Below, piece after piece: positions 29,717 through 37,867 of a stretch of DNA of 38,201 nt (position 1 is its first letter; every line of letters begins with the position of its first letter). Location of the stretch: the IMG/VR virus record IMGVR_UViG_3300024308_000046, positions 1 through 38,201 of that record. One strand, given 5' to 3'. The notes beneath the pieces were generated by a model. It was not told the origin of the DNA. It saw only the letters and a list, made by a program, of their open reading frames with translations, and made no database searches. The stretch comes from a virus. The translations under genes and the position numbers were made by a program.

Positions 29717-30036
29717 AGGGAGTCCACCTTGCGGTTGAAGAAGCGGCGGGCGAGGGCGCGGACGCCTTCGACCCCCAGCAGGCCGATGGCACCGCCGAAG
29801 AAGGGCGCGGAGCCGGGCGGGATGCCCACCAGGCCCAGGCCGTGGCTCACGGACAGGGCCAGCAGGCCGCACAGCGGGGCCTCCAGCAGCACCCGGCGCA
29901 GGGTGCCGCCGCCGTAGATGACGCGCAGGCCGGCGATGAGGGCGGCCAGCAGGCCGGCGTAGAGGCCCGGCCAGTTGTGTTCGAGCCAGGCGAAGAACCA
30001 GGCCCAGGTTTCGGGGCGGTCAGGCATGCGCTTCAT
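29713..30036 (-). CDS. Holin (lambda-type family)
   Basis: A 107-aa membrane protein (MKRMPDRPETWAWFFAWLEH) with about three hydrophobic helices (WPGLYAGLLAALIAGLRVIY, LLEAPLCGLLALSVSHGLGL and FFGGAIGLLGVEGVRALARR), and the motif IYGGG-x4-RR typical of the lambda-family phage_holin_3 group. A second ATG at 30027 might be used to give a shorter form, a dual start as in holin/antiholin genes. The gene overlaps its upstream neighbour by 17 bp. Confidence 0.88.
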   Translation of the reverse strand: MKRMPDRPETWAWFFAWLEHNWPGLYAGLLAALIAGLRVIYGGGTLRRVLLEAPLCGLLALSVSHGLGLVGIPPGSAPFFGGAIGLLGVEGVRALARRFFNRKVDSL

Positions 30037-30475
30037 TCCAGTGTCCGGCGTGGATGGCGTGGATCCGCCGTACGACCTCGCCGAGTAGGGCGGGGCTGTA
30101 GCGCTGGGCCAGGGGGAAGCCCAGGGCGGCGGCACAGAACTCGCTGCAGAACATGCGGCGGGGGTTGTCGATGGTGAGCGGGACCAGCTGGCTGCCGAGC
30201 AGGCCGAGCCAGTCGTAGCCCTTGCCCTGGTGCGCGGTGAATACCTGCTCGATGAGCTGGGCGTCGGCCCAGGGCAGCGGGATCAGGTCCCAGTGGGCGA
30301 GGTCGAGCTCGATGCGCTTGGCGCGCACGCCGCCGTCTCGGCCGGAGGCGGACAGCCAGCGGCCGTCGGGCATCACCAGTTCACAGTGGCTGTAGGGCGA
30401 GCGTGTCCATACGCGGATGAGGCGGTTGAACAGGCTGCCCCGCGCCTTGTACAGGGCGAGGTAGATCAGTCCCAT
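30020..30475 (-). CDS. Permuted papain-like (YiiX/NlpC-P60 type) protein
   Basis: A 151-aa protein. SPYSHCELVMPDG places a His near residue 30 and RRMFCSEFCAAALG a Cys near 109, the His-before-Cys order of circularly permuted papain-like proteins such as YiiX. WLSASGRDGGVRAKRIEL is a beta core. It sits between X and the holin, in the lysis cassette, so a peptidoglycan, amide or thioester bond may be its target. Homologues in phages of this type are often given unrelated names. The catalytic reading is inference. Confidence 0.75.
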   Translation of the reverse strand: MGLIYLALYKARGSLFNRLIRVWTRSPYSHCELVMPDGRWLSASGRDGGVRAKRIELDLAHWDLIPLPWADAQLIEQVFTAHQGKGYDWLGLLGSQLVPLTIDNPRRMFCSEFCAAALGFPLAQRYSPALLGEVVRRIHAIHAGHWNEAHA

Positions 30476-30672
30476 AGGTTCACCGTTTGACGTTGGGGTT
30501 GCGGGGCCTGGGCGGGGAGGGTGACCCGGTGGCCCTGGGGGATGACCGGGCCGAGGTCGGCCAGGCCGGGGTTGGCCTCCAGAACCGCTTCGGTGAGGCC
30601 GGCGGTGCGCCCGTAGACCCGCCAGCAGATGGCGTCGACGGTGTCGCCCTGGAGCGCGCGGACGGTGTTCAT
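30466..30672 (-). CDS. X: Tail protein X
   Basis: A 68-aa P2 GpX-type tail protein with a LysM-like fold: TVRALQGDTVDAICWRVYGR, then EAVLEANPGLADLGPVIPQG. In the P2 order it follows L and precedes the lysis genes. The ATG overlaps the L stop by one base; it runs 10 bp into the next gene. Confidence 0.93.
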   Translation of the reverse strand: MNTVRALQGDTVDAICWRVYGRTAGLTEAVLEANPGLADLGPVIPQGHRVTLPAQAPQPQRQTVNLWD

Positions 30673-31136
30673 CAGATCAGCTCCACGGTGGTGCGGCCGA
30701 TGCCCAGCAGGTCGCGGATGGCCCAGCGCTGGTCGCGGCGGTACTCGGCGATGCTGTCCACCTCTTCGGCGGCCTTCTGCTCGCCGCTGTTGGTGGCGTC
30801 GTAGCTGCGATAGCGCTCGGCGATCTCGGCGCTGGTGGCGCAGTACACGGCGCGCCGGTAGGCGTGGACCAGGGCGCTGACGCCGTTGATCCTCGGGCTG
30901 GGGACGTCGGCGAGGGTGGCGTAGCCCTTGGCGATCCATTCGGCCCGGCGGGTGACCAGGTCGCTGTTGACGCTGAGCATGGCGTTGACGGTGGCCAGCG
31001 ACAGGCGGGCATTGGTGATGGTGCCGGCGATGCGCTGGGCTTCGCGCAGGTGGTCGGCGTCGATGTCCGGCCAGAAGCCGTCATTGACCAGGGTGAAGGC
31101 CTTGGGGGTGGTGTCGCCGCCGACGAAACCGCTCAT
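30672..31136 (-). CDS. L: Head completion/stabilisation protein L
   Basis: A 154-aa P2 GpL homologue that joins the head to the neck. Features: FVGG-x-T at the N-terminus, NDGFWPDIDADHLREAQRIA and ALVHAYRRAVYCATSAEIAE. Start ATG 31136 is the first residue that fits the family; upstream codons are unsupported. It follows M after 100 bp. Confidence 0.93.
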   Translation of the reverse strand: MSGFVGGDTTPKAFTLVNDGFWPDIDADHLREAQRIAGTITNARLSLATVNAMLSVNSDLVTRRAEWIAKGYATLADVPSPRINGVSALVHAYRRAVYCATSAEIAERYRSYDATNSGEQKAAEEVDSIAEYRRDQRWAIRDLLGIGRTTVELI

Positions 31137-31236
31137 GTGCTGCTCTCGCGTGGAGGGCGGTGGTCGGGGCGTCACAGCAAGGGAGGAGGTCCTGCTGATC
31201 GGCCCCGAGCCGCCCGGGTTGCGGGGGACCGCTCGG

Positions 31237-31938
31237 TTAGCCGGGGTTGCCGGTCAGTTTGGTGAGGAGGCGCTCGGCGCGCTCCAGATCCTTTTTGCCG
31301 CCGCAGCTGCTGTGCAGCTGGATGGCCTGGGTGAGTAGGTCGATGCCGGCCTGCACCTGCCCCGGTTGGCCCGGGTTGCTTTCGTCCAGGCCGCGCAGGG
31401 TGGCGCGGCCGAGGGCCAGGGTCAGCTTGGCGCGGGCTTCGTCGGGCATGTCTTCGCCTTCGGTGATGAGGGCGGTTCGGGTGAGCACGTCGAGGGGGAA
31501 CTCGGCGCCGGTCTTCTGGGCGGTGAGGGCGGCGGTGGCCACCTCTTCCGCCACCAGGCAACCGGTGGTGCGGGCAAAGCGGTCGGGCATCGCCATCTTG
31601 TGGCGCAGGACGTACTCGGCGATGTCGAGGCCGGCATCGAACTGGCCGGCGTCGAAGTTCCAGACCATCAGGGTGACCAGGACGTCGTCCTGGGCGCCCT
31701 GGCCGCCGGCCAGCACGCCGTCTACGTAGGGTTGGTAGTCGGGCAGCAGCTTGGCCTTGAGGTTGCCCTTGGCTGCCGTCGACTGGACGTTCTTGAGGCG
31801 GAGCTGGTCCTGCTGCAGCTTGGCCAGCATCAGCTCGTAACTGGTGAGTCCCTCCATGAGCTGGGCGGGGGCGGCCTGGGCCACCTCCCGCTCGGCGCGT
31901 TTGCGCAGGAGGTTGCGCTGGGCAAGGGTCAGGGCCAT
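31237..31938 (-). CDS. M: Terminase small subunit / endonuclease M
   Basis: A 233-aa P2 GpM homologue which, with P, recognises and cuts cos. It starts MALTLAQRNLLRKRAEREVA and has LPDYQPYVDGVLAGGQGAQD, DVLVTLMVWNFDAGQFDAGL and ALRYVLRHKMAMPDRF-like helices (IAEYVLRHKMAMPDRFARTT). Length is standard. It lies 4 bp after N. Confidence 0.94.
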   Translation of the reverse strand: MALTLAQRNLLRKRAEREVAQAAPAQLMEGLTSYELMLAKLQQDQLRLKNVQSTAAKGNLKAKLLPDYQPYVDGVLAGGQGAQDDVLVTLMVWNFDAGQFDAGLDIAEYVLRHKMAMPDRFARTTGCLVAEEVATAALTAQKTGAEFPLDVLTRTALITEGEDMPDEARAKLTLALGRATLRGLDESNPGQPGQVQAGIDLLTQAIQLHSSCGGKKDLERAERLLTKLTGNPG

Positions 31939-31942
31939 GGCG

Positions 31943-32950
31943 TCATACCCGCTCGATGTTCTCGACCAGTGCCACCAGCCCCAGGTCCTCGATCACGTAG
32001 GCGTCGTTGGAGGACTGGTAGTCGGCAATCTGGTCCAGGTCAGGTTCGTCGCGCAGGTGACGGCGGCGGGCGCTCTCCAGCCAGTAGATGGAGAGGTTGC
32101 TGAGGGTGGTGACCAGTACGCCGCCCTCGATGAAGAAGGGGGCGTCCTCGATCGGCAGGCCGCCCAGGCGGCCTTTGGTGACGATCTCGGCGGCGGCGTT
32201 CTCTTCGACGTTGGAGGCAGCACCCTTTTCGACGGCAGCCAGTTGCTTTTCGTGCAGCAGGTTGCGGTCGACCAGCACCACCAGATCCGGGCGCTTGCGG
32301 TGCCACGGGTCCAGCATCTGGATGGCGTCGAACACCAGGCCGTCGAGGGTCTTGTAATCGCCGGTGGCGCCGATGGTGACCTTGCCGGCGGTCTTGCCGG
32401 AGTCCAGCACCCGCTCAGGGGCGGCGGTGCGGATCTTTTGCAGCCAACCGATATTGACGTCCTGCAGCAGGGGGTTGGCGACGATGTCCGTATCGGCGGC
32501 CGCCTGGGTGCCGTTGAAACCAACCATGATGCGGTCAAGGCCCTGGCGCTGGACGATGGAGCTGGACAGGCGCACCTGGAAGTCAGGGAACTTGGCCCAG
32601 GCGTCGAGCAACTGGTAAGGGATGGCGGTGTCGTAGTTGGTCTTCTTGCAGGCGTAGCTGTCCTTGGTCAGGTGCGCGACGTTCTTGGGCTTGCGACGGG
32701 TGCCGGCGGCGGTGTTGGTTCGGCTGGCGATGGGGCCGCTGACGCCCAGGCCGATGGCTTCGCCTTCCTGTTCGTTGACGCCGATGATGTTGATGCGGCG
32801 CAGGAACTCGTTGGATTCCTGGATAGCGGTCTCGAGCTTCTGCTGCACTGTGGGGGTGACGCTGAAGCGTTCGGTGGCGGCGGGGACGCCGTTCAGCTTG
32901 GCCACGTGGGCCAGCAGGCTGTTGAAGACGGTACGGGTTTCGGTGCGCAT
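31943..32950 (-). CDS. N: Major capsid protein N
   Basis: A 335-aa P2 GpN homologue with the HK97 fold, which forms the T=7 head. N-terminus MRTETRTVFNSLLAHVAKLN, then the family markers FLRRINIIGVNEQEGEAIGL and CKKTNYDTAIPYQLLDAWAK, and RPDLVVLVDRNLLHEKQLAA. P2 N is trimmed at its N-terminus by the O protease, and the same may happen here. It follows O by 30 bp. Confidence 0.96.
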   Translation of the reverse strand: MRTETRTVFNSLLAHVAKLNGVPAATERFSVTPTVQQKLETAIQESNEFLRRINIIGVNEQEGEAIGLGVSGPIASRTNTAAGTRRKPKNVAHLTKDSYACKKTNYDTAIPYQLLDAWAKFPDFQVRLSSSIVQRQGLDRIMVGFNGTQAAADTDIVANPLLQDVNIGWLQKIRTAAPERVLDSGKTAGKVTIGATGDYKTLDGLVFDAIQMLDPWHRKRPDLVVLVDRNLLHEKQLAAVEKGAASNVEENAAAEIVTKGRLGGLPIEDAPFFIEGGVLVTTLSNLSIYWLESARRRHLRDEPDLDQIADYQSSNDAYVIEDLGLVALVENIERV

Positions 32951-32980
32951 TTAGGGTTCTCCGGTAGTCGGTCGGGCGGT

Positions 32981-33832
32981 TTAGAAGTCGCTGAGCACAG
33001 CGCCGTCCCCACCGGTGACGGTCGGGCGTTTCTGCTGGCTGTGGGCTTCGGTGCCTTCGAGGCGCGTGATCAGGTCGGCCAGCTGGGTCTCCAGCTTGCT
33101 GAACCTGGCTTCGAGGGCCTGGCGGGCCTTCTGCTCGGTGCTGAAGGCGCTGGCCTGATCCTTGGCGTGATCGGCGATGGCCTCGATGGCGCTGGACAGT
33201 TCGGAGAACTGGGCGGCATCCCTGCCTTCCTTGTCCTTGCTCTTGCCGAGCAGATCCATGACGCGGGTGAACAGGCCTGCGACCTTGCTCTCGGCGTCGT
33301 GGATCTCCTCGAATTCCATCAGGGTCTCTTCGGCGGCGCTGAAGAGGTTGTCCTTGTGCAGCTTGCGGGTGGCGAGGGTGCCGTGCTGGGCGCTGAACTG
33401 CAGCGCTTCGGTACCCAGGCTGGCGGGGCTGTCGGTGACGGCCAGGCCCACCAGGTAGGCCTTGCCGGTGTCGGCGAACTTGGGTTGCACCTCGATGCTG
33501 GTGTAGACCTTCTGCCCCTTCTTGTTGAGTTCGATGAGGGCGGCGGTGGGCTCGATCTGGGCGAACAGGGCGAGCTTCTTGTCGCCGGCGATGTCGACCT
33601 CTTCGGCCTTGAGGGCCAGGACGTCGCCAAAGGCGCCGAAGATGCTGTCCGGCCCCAGGCCACGGATGTGCTCGCAGTTCAGGCGAGCGCCGTAGGTGTT
33701 GGGGTTGTAGGTGGCGGCCATGTCTTCGATCCAGCTGCGCTCGATCTTGCGGCCGTCGGTGGTCGCGCCCTCGACGGCGATGCGGGTCCATTTGCTGCGG
33801 AGCTTGGGTTGGGGGGCGGTCTTGTCGGCCAT
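32981..33832 (-). CDS. O: Capsid scaffold and protease O
   Basis: A 283-aa P2 GpO homologue. The N-terminal half is a serine protease: Asp in ERSWIEDMAATYNP, His in LNCEHIRGLGPDS and Ser in KVYTSIEVQPKFADTGKAYL match its triad region. The C-terminal part is a helical scaffold (SELSSAIEAIADHAKDQASA ... LEARFSKLETQLADLITRLE). Start MADKTAPQPKLRSKW at 33832. Divergent from P, with which it shares the intergenic late-promoter region. Confidence 0.95.
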   Translation of the reverse strand: MADKTAPQPKLRSKWTRIAVEGATTDGRKIERSWIEDMAATYNPNTYGARLNCEHIRGLGPDSIFGAFGDVLALKAEEVDIAGDKKLALFAQIEPTAALIELNKKGQKVYTSIEVQPKFADTGKAYLVGLAVTDSPASLGTEALQFSAQHGTLATRKLHKDNLFSAAEETLMEFEEIHDAESKVAGLFTRVMDLLGKSKDKEGRDAAQFSELSSAIEAIADHAKDQASAFSTEQKARQALEARFSKLETQLADLITRLEGTEAHSQQKRPTVTGGDGAVLSDF

Positions 33833-33915
33833 GCTGAATCCTCGGTGCCTTGGCGGTGCGCCTTGCGTTGAGGGCATGGTCGACAGCTGGGCAGGGCGCA
33901 GCAACGCGCGCGACC

Positions 33916-33934
33916 TGTATGCGGGGGAGCTACA
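33916..33934. promoter_or_regulatory. Late promoter box between O and P
   Basis: TGTA (33916-33919), eleven bases (TGCGGGGGAGC), TACA (33931-33934), within a longer CCTGTA ... TACAGG dyad. Its centre is 57 bp from the P start, the same as for V, and 93 bp from the O start. It may serve the divergent promoters for both operons, as in P2. Confidence 0.75.
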
Positions 33935-33981
33935 GGGCGCGCCGGTAGGGGCTCGCGCGCGCGACCGGCAGCATCGGCGCC

Positions 33982-35739
33982 ATGAATGCCATCGTCGAGT
34001 TGCCCATCGATCCCCGCCGCCATGCCAAGCACCTGTATTGGCAGGGCTTCCGTGTGTGCGAGATCGCCGAGCTGATCGGCGAGAAAGAAAAGACGCTCCA
34101 CAGTTGGAAGGCGCGAGACGAGTGGGACCGGGCCACGCCGTTGCAGCGGATCCAGGCGGCGACCGAGGCGCGCCTGGTACAGCTGATCCTCAAGGAGCCG
34201 AAGTCGGGGGCGGACTACAAGGAGATCGATCTGCTCGGCCGCCAGATGGAGCGGCAGGCTCGTATCGAGCGCTACCAGGCCGGCGGCACCGAAACCGACC
34301 TCAACCCGGAGCTGGCGAAGCGCAACGAGGGACCGAAGCGCAAGCCCAAGCGCAACGACATCTCCGAGGAGCAGGTGGAGACGCTGGTCGAGGCCTTCCT
34401 CGATGGCGCTTTCGACTACCAGAAGGACTGGTACCGGGCCGGCAATCAGCGCACTCGCGCCATCCTCAAGAGCCGGCAGATAGGTGCCACGTTCTACTTC
34501 GCTCGGGAGGCGCTGATCGATGCGCTCACCACGGGCCGCAACCAGATTTTCCTGTCGGCCAGCAAGGCGCAGGCGCACATCTTCAAGGCGTACATCCAGT
34601 CGTTCGCCCGTGAGGTGGTGGGGGTGGAGCTGGCGGGCGACCCGATCATCTTGCCCAACGGGGCGGAGCTGCATTTCCTTGGTACCAACGCCCGCACGGC
34701 TCAGGGCTATCACGGAAATTTCTACTTCGACGAGTTCTTCTGGACCTTCAAGTTCAACGAGCTGAACAAGGTGGCCAGCGGCATGGCGATGCAGAAGCGC
34801 TATCGCCGCACCTACTTCAGTACGCCCAGCTCGATGGCCCATGAGGCTTACAGCTTCTGGACCGGGGAGCGTTTCAACAAGGGCAAGCCAGCGGCCCAGC
34901 ACCTGAAGCTGGACGTGAGCCACGACGCCCTGCAGATGGGGCGGGTGTGTGAGGACCGCATCTGGCGGCAGATCGTCACCATCCTCGACGCCGAGGGCCG
35001 GGGCTGCGATCTGTTCGACATCGATGAGCTGCGCCTGGAGTACGACGCGGCGGCGTTCCAGAACCTGCTCATGTGCGAGTTCGTGGACGACGGGGCCAGC
35101 ATCTTCCCGCTCAACCTGCTGCAGCCCTGCATGGTGGACAGCTGGGAAGCCTGGGCCGGGGACTACAACCACCTGGCCATCCGCCCCTTTGGCGACCGCC
35201 AGGTGTGGGTGGGCTACGACCCGGCCGAGACCGGCGATACGGCGGGCCTGGTGGTGGTGGCACCGCCGGCGGTACCGGGGGGGAAGTTCCGCGTCTTGGA
35301 GCGCCACCAGTTCAGGGGCATGGACTTCAACGCCCAGGCCGAAACCATCCGCCAGGTGACGCGGCGTTACTGGGTCACCTACATCGGCATCGATACCACG
35401 GGGCTTGGCAGTGCGGTGGCTCAGCTGGTCCGGCAGTTCTTCCCGGGGCTGCGCACGTTCTCCTACAACCCCGAGGTCAAGACCCGCCTGGTGATGAAGG
35501 CCTGGGACGTGATCACCAAGCGCCGCCTGGAGTTCGACGCGGGCTGGACCGACCTGGCCCAGTCCCTCATGGCCATCCGCAAGACGGTTACCCCGGGCGG
35601 ACGCCAGTTCACCTACACCGCCGGCCGCAACGACAACACCGGCCACGCCGATCTGGCGTGGGCGCTCTTCCACGCATTGCACAACGAGCCGCTGGAGGGC
35701 CAGACCCCGACCAATAGCGGCGTGATGGAGATCTACTGA
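33982..35739 (+). CDS. P: Terminase large subunit (ATPase) P
   Basis: A 585-aa P2 GpP homologue. The N-terminal HTH region is HLYWQGFRVCEIAELIGEKE, with KTLHSWKARDEWD. Then comes the packaging ATPase: RAILKSRQIGATFYFAREAL (Walker A-like, as in P2) and FYFDEFFWTFKF (Walker B, DE). The C-terminal nuclease region has VGYDPAETGDTAGLVVVAPP and YIGIDTTGLGSAVAQLV with its acidic residues. It is on the + strand opposite O, as in P2, and overlaps Q by one base (TGATG). Confidence 0.96.
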   Translation: MNAIVELPIDPRRHAKHLYWQGFRVCEIAELIGEKEKTLHSWKARDEWDRATPLQRIQAATEARLVQLILKEPKSGADYKEIDLLGRQMERQARIERYQAGGTETDLNPELAKRNEGPKRKPKRNDISEEQVETLVEAFLDGAFDYQKDWYRAGNQRTRAILKSRQIGATFYFAREALIDALTTGRNQIFLSASKAQAHIFKAYIQSFAREVVGVELAGDPIILPNGAELHFLGTNARTAQGYHGNFYFDEFFWTFKFNELNKVASGMAMQKRYRRTYFSTPSSMAHEAYSFWTGERFNKGKPAAQHLKLDVSHDALQMGRVCEDRIWRQIVTILDAEGRGCDLFDIDELRLEYDAAAFQNLLMCEFVDDGASIFPLNLLQPCMVDSWEAWAGDYNHLAIRPFGDRQVWVGYDPAETGDTAGLVVVAPPAVPGGKFRVLERHQFRGMDFNAQAETIRQVTRRYWVTYIGIDTTGLGSAVAQLVRQFFPGLRTFSYNPEVKTRLVMKAWDVITKRRLEFDAGWTDLAQSLMAIRKTVTPGGRQFTYTAGRNDNTGHADLAWALFHALHNEPLEGQTPTNSGVMEIY

Positions 35740-36788
35740 TGGGTAAACGTCGCAACCGAAACCTGCCGGCGACCACTGCGGACGCGGGCCGCGAAGGCGA
35801 GGTCCTGCTCAAGTCCGAAGGCAAGTCGATGGCGTTCACCTTCGGCGACCCGGTGCCGGTGCTCGATGGGCGCGAGATCCTCGACTACCTGGAGTGCTGG
35901 GCCAACGGTCGCTGGTATGAGCCCCCCGTTTCCCTGGACGGCCTGGCCCGTGCTTCACGGGCCAGCGTGTATTTGCAGTCGGGGCTGGGCTTCAAGCGCA
36001 ACGCTCTGGCCCGCACCTTCATCCCTCACAAGCTGCTGAGCCGAGCGGCCTTCGAGCAGATCGCTATGGACTGGGGGTGGTGCGGCAACCTGTACCTGGA
36101 GAAGCGCGACAACATGCTGCGCCAGGCCGTGGGCCTGCAGCCTTGCCTGGCCAAATACATGCGCCGGGGCACGGACCTGGATAGCTACTACCAGGTGCGC
36201 GGCTGGAAAGATGAGCACGCCTTCAAGCCCGGCAGTGTCTGCCACCTCCGCGAGGCGGATATCAACCAGGAGGTCTACGGCCTGCCGGAGTGGCTGCCGG
36301 CGCTCCAGAGCGCCCTGCTCAATGAGGCGGCCACGCTGTTCCGCCGCAAGTATTACCAGAACGGCAGCCACGCCGGCTTCATCCTCTACATGACCGACGC
36401 GGCTCAGAACGAGACCTTCGTGGATGACCTACGCACGGCCATGAAGAACAGCAAGGGGCCGGGCAACTTCCGCAACCTCTTCATGTACGCGCCGAACGGC
36501 AAGAAGGACGGCCTGCAGCTGATCCCCATCAGTGAGGTGGCCGCAAAGGACGAGTTCGGCAGCATCAAGAACATCAGCCGCGACGACCAACTGGCCATGC
36601 TGCGGATCCCGCCCCAGCTCATGGCGGTGGTCCCGCAGAACGCAGGCGGCTTCGGCTCGATCCGAGACGCTGCCGAGGTCTGGGCCATCAACGAACTGGA
36701 GCCCATCCAGGCACGCCTGCAACAGATCAACGAATGGCTGGGTGAAGAGGTGGTGCGGTTCCAGCCGTATGAGATAACGAGCGGCTGA
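35739..36788 (+). CDS. Q: Portal protein Q
   Basis: A 349-aa P2 GpQ homologue that forms the dodecameric portal. Family markers: MAFTFGDPVPVLDGREILDY, ECWANGRWYEPPVSLDGLAR, WGWCGNLYLEKRDNMLRQAV and the C-terminal LRIPPQLMAVVPQNAGGFGS. Length is standard. It follows P as TGATG and is followed by a terminator at 36804-36828. Confidence 0.96.
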   Translation: MGKRRNRNLPATTADAGREGEVLLKSEGKSMAFTFGDPVPVLDGREILDYLECWANGRWYEPPVSLDGLARASRASVYLQSGLGFKRNALARTFIPHKLLSRAAFEQIAMDWGWCGNLYLEKRDNMLRQAVGLQPCLAKYMRRGTDLDSYYQVRGWKDEHAFKPGSVCHLREADINQEVYGLPEWLPALQSALLNEAATLFRRKYYQNGSHAGFILYMTDAAQNETFVDDLRTAMKNSKGPGNFRNLFMYAPNGKKDGLQLIPISEVAAKDEFGSIKNISRDDQLAMLRIPPQLMAVVPQNAGGFGSIRDAAEVWAINELEPIQARLQQINEWLGEEVVRFQPYEITSG

Positions 36789-36803
36789 ATCTCAGGCACA
36801 AAA

Positions 36804-36828
36804 AAGGCGCCAACATAGGCGCCTTATT
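36804..36828 (+). terminator. Terminator of the P-Q operon
   Basis: AAGGCGCC-AACATA-GGCGCCTT followed by ATT, 15 bp after the Q stop and preceded by an A run, so it can act in both directions. Confidence 0.88.
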
Positions 36829-37022
36829 ACAAATCGGCTTTACAACTACCGAAAGCGTGTTAATATCCGCAGTTAAGTTCGGTCTTGGATAAAAACACTC
36901 ATATCTGAATGCAAGCCTACTGACATAATGATTATTTGTCAATGGCATTGTCAAAAAATCTCCAAGACCGGCTTCGCGGTGCCCCGGAGCGAGATTCCGG
37001 GGCCAACCTTCAAGGAGTCGGT

Positions 37023-37145
37023 ATGGATCCAGTAGCGACAATCGGCGTAATCGCCGCTGTCCTCGCCTGCGGTTCGGCCTTCCTCAGCGTCGTCATTAAG
37101 ACGATCCAGCTGAAGAGGCTAATCGAGCAGGACAGTAAGCAGTAA
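37023..37145 (+). CDS. 40-aa single-TM peptide between portal and cos
   Basis: The frame MDPVATIGVIAAVLACGSAF continues to a basic C-terminus (IKTIQLKRLIEQDSKQ), giving one membrane span over residues 6-25. AAGGAG lies 7 bases upstream of ATG 37023 and a very strong terminator just downstream, so it seems to be its own small transcription unit. An ATG at 36936 is in frame but lacks an RBS and adds a low-quality extension. Family not recognised; a short toxin-like or exclusion peptide is possible. Confidence 0.65.
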   Translation: MDPVATIGVIAAVLACGSAFLSVVIKTIQLKRLIEQDSKQ

Positions 37146-37149
37146 GTGA

Positions 37150-37180
37150 AAGCCGCCAGGCCTAGCCTGGCGGCTTTTTT
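37150..37180 (+). terminator. Strong Rho-independent terminator
   Basis: AAGCCGCCAGGC-CTA-GCCTGGCGGCTT: a perfect 12-bp stem with a three-base loop followed by TTTT, 4 bp after the stop of the 40-aa gene. Confidence 0.93.
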
Positions 37181-37286
37181 CATTCTGCGGGCTCCCAGGG
37201 CAGCCCGCAGCCTCTGCCCCCCTTCAAGGCAGTTTTAATCGAACTCGTTGATCGGCCGGTCATGTCGACCAGCACCTGGCGCGCGC

Positions 37287-37306
37287 GCTCGTCCCCCCGC
37301 GACGCC
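37287..37306 (-). other. Candidate cos site
   Basis: The minus strand reads GGCGTCGCGGGGGGACGAGC. The P2 cohesive end is, as I recall, GGCGAGGCGGGGAAAGCAC, so 14 or so positions agree, including the GGCG start and the CGCGGGG/GGCGGGG core. The orientation (reading from cos toward Q) and the location (about 0.5 kb beyond the Q stop, before any other gene) match P2. The exact nick positions cannot be told. Confidence 0.55.
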
Positions 37307-37481
37307 CCCGGTCTAAATGGGGCGCTTTTTCTGCACCCCTGCAGCTCTTTGCAAGAGAGCCCGGCTGCGGGGCTGCCTCAGAACACTGCGCATCAAAAAG
37401 CCTGCGAATCCCTGCAGATCGGCCCGGTAAACGGTGAGATATCAAGCCTGCCAGTTGAAGTACAGGGTGCGATTTTCAGAA

Positions 37482-37759
37482 TGAGTAACTTCCGCAACAT
37501 CCGCCGGGGGCATGGCTGGAGGCCGCGTGGTTCTTGGCCTAGAGGGTTACAAAGGTGAGTAATTTCAGGGTAATCAGAAAAGTGATTTCTGGCTAACCAA
37601 CTGATTTATAAGGGTTTTTACGAATGCAAAAATCACTCTCTTGATGAGTAATCAGATTACTAAATAGTTACTCAGAAATTACTTTCCAAATGAGCATGAA
37701 AAGCCAGTAGCAACAAGGGTTTAGGCTGCAATTTTGGTCAGGATTACAAAAATTACTCA
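37482..37759. repeat. Five TGAGTAA(T/C) sites between cos and attR
   Basis: Copies at 37482-37489, 37556-37563 and 37645-37652 on the + strand, and at 37667-37674 and 37752-37759 on the minus strand. The third lies in a palindrome AGTAATC-A-GATTACT (37647-37661). The region is AT-rich within GC-rich DNA and within 500 bp of attP, so the sites may bind integrase, the AlpA-like factor or a host factor. No gene is supported from 37181 to 37937. Confidence 0.55.
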
Positions 37760-37867
37760 TTTGGAAGACCCCCCTCTACCTTGGCGCGGAGGGTCGCGCA
37801 TCATGTGCGCATGCGTACGCGAGACAGTCAGTACAGGCTCAGCCGTTGACTGCATGCCGGTTTTGGG

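Noticed and set aside
31844-35682. Large frames antisense to N, O and P
   Set aside because: They oppose well-matched P2 capsid and terminase genes and have low-complexity composition.
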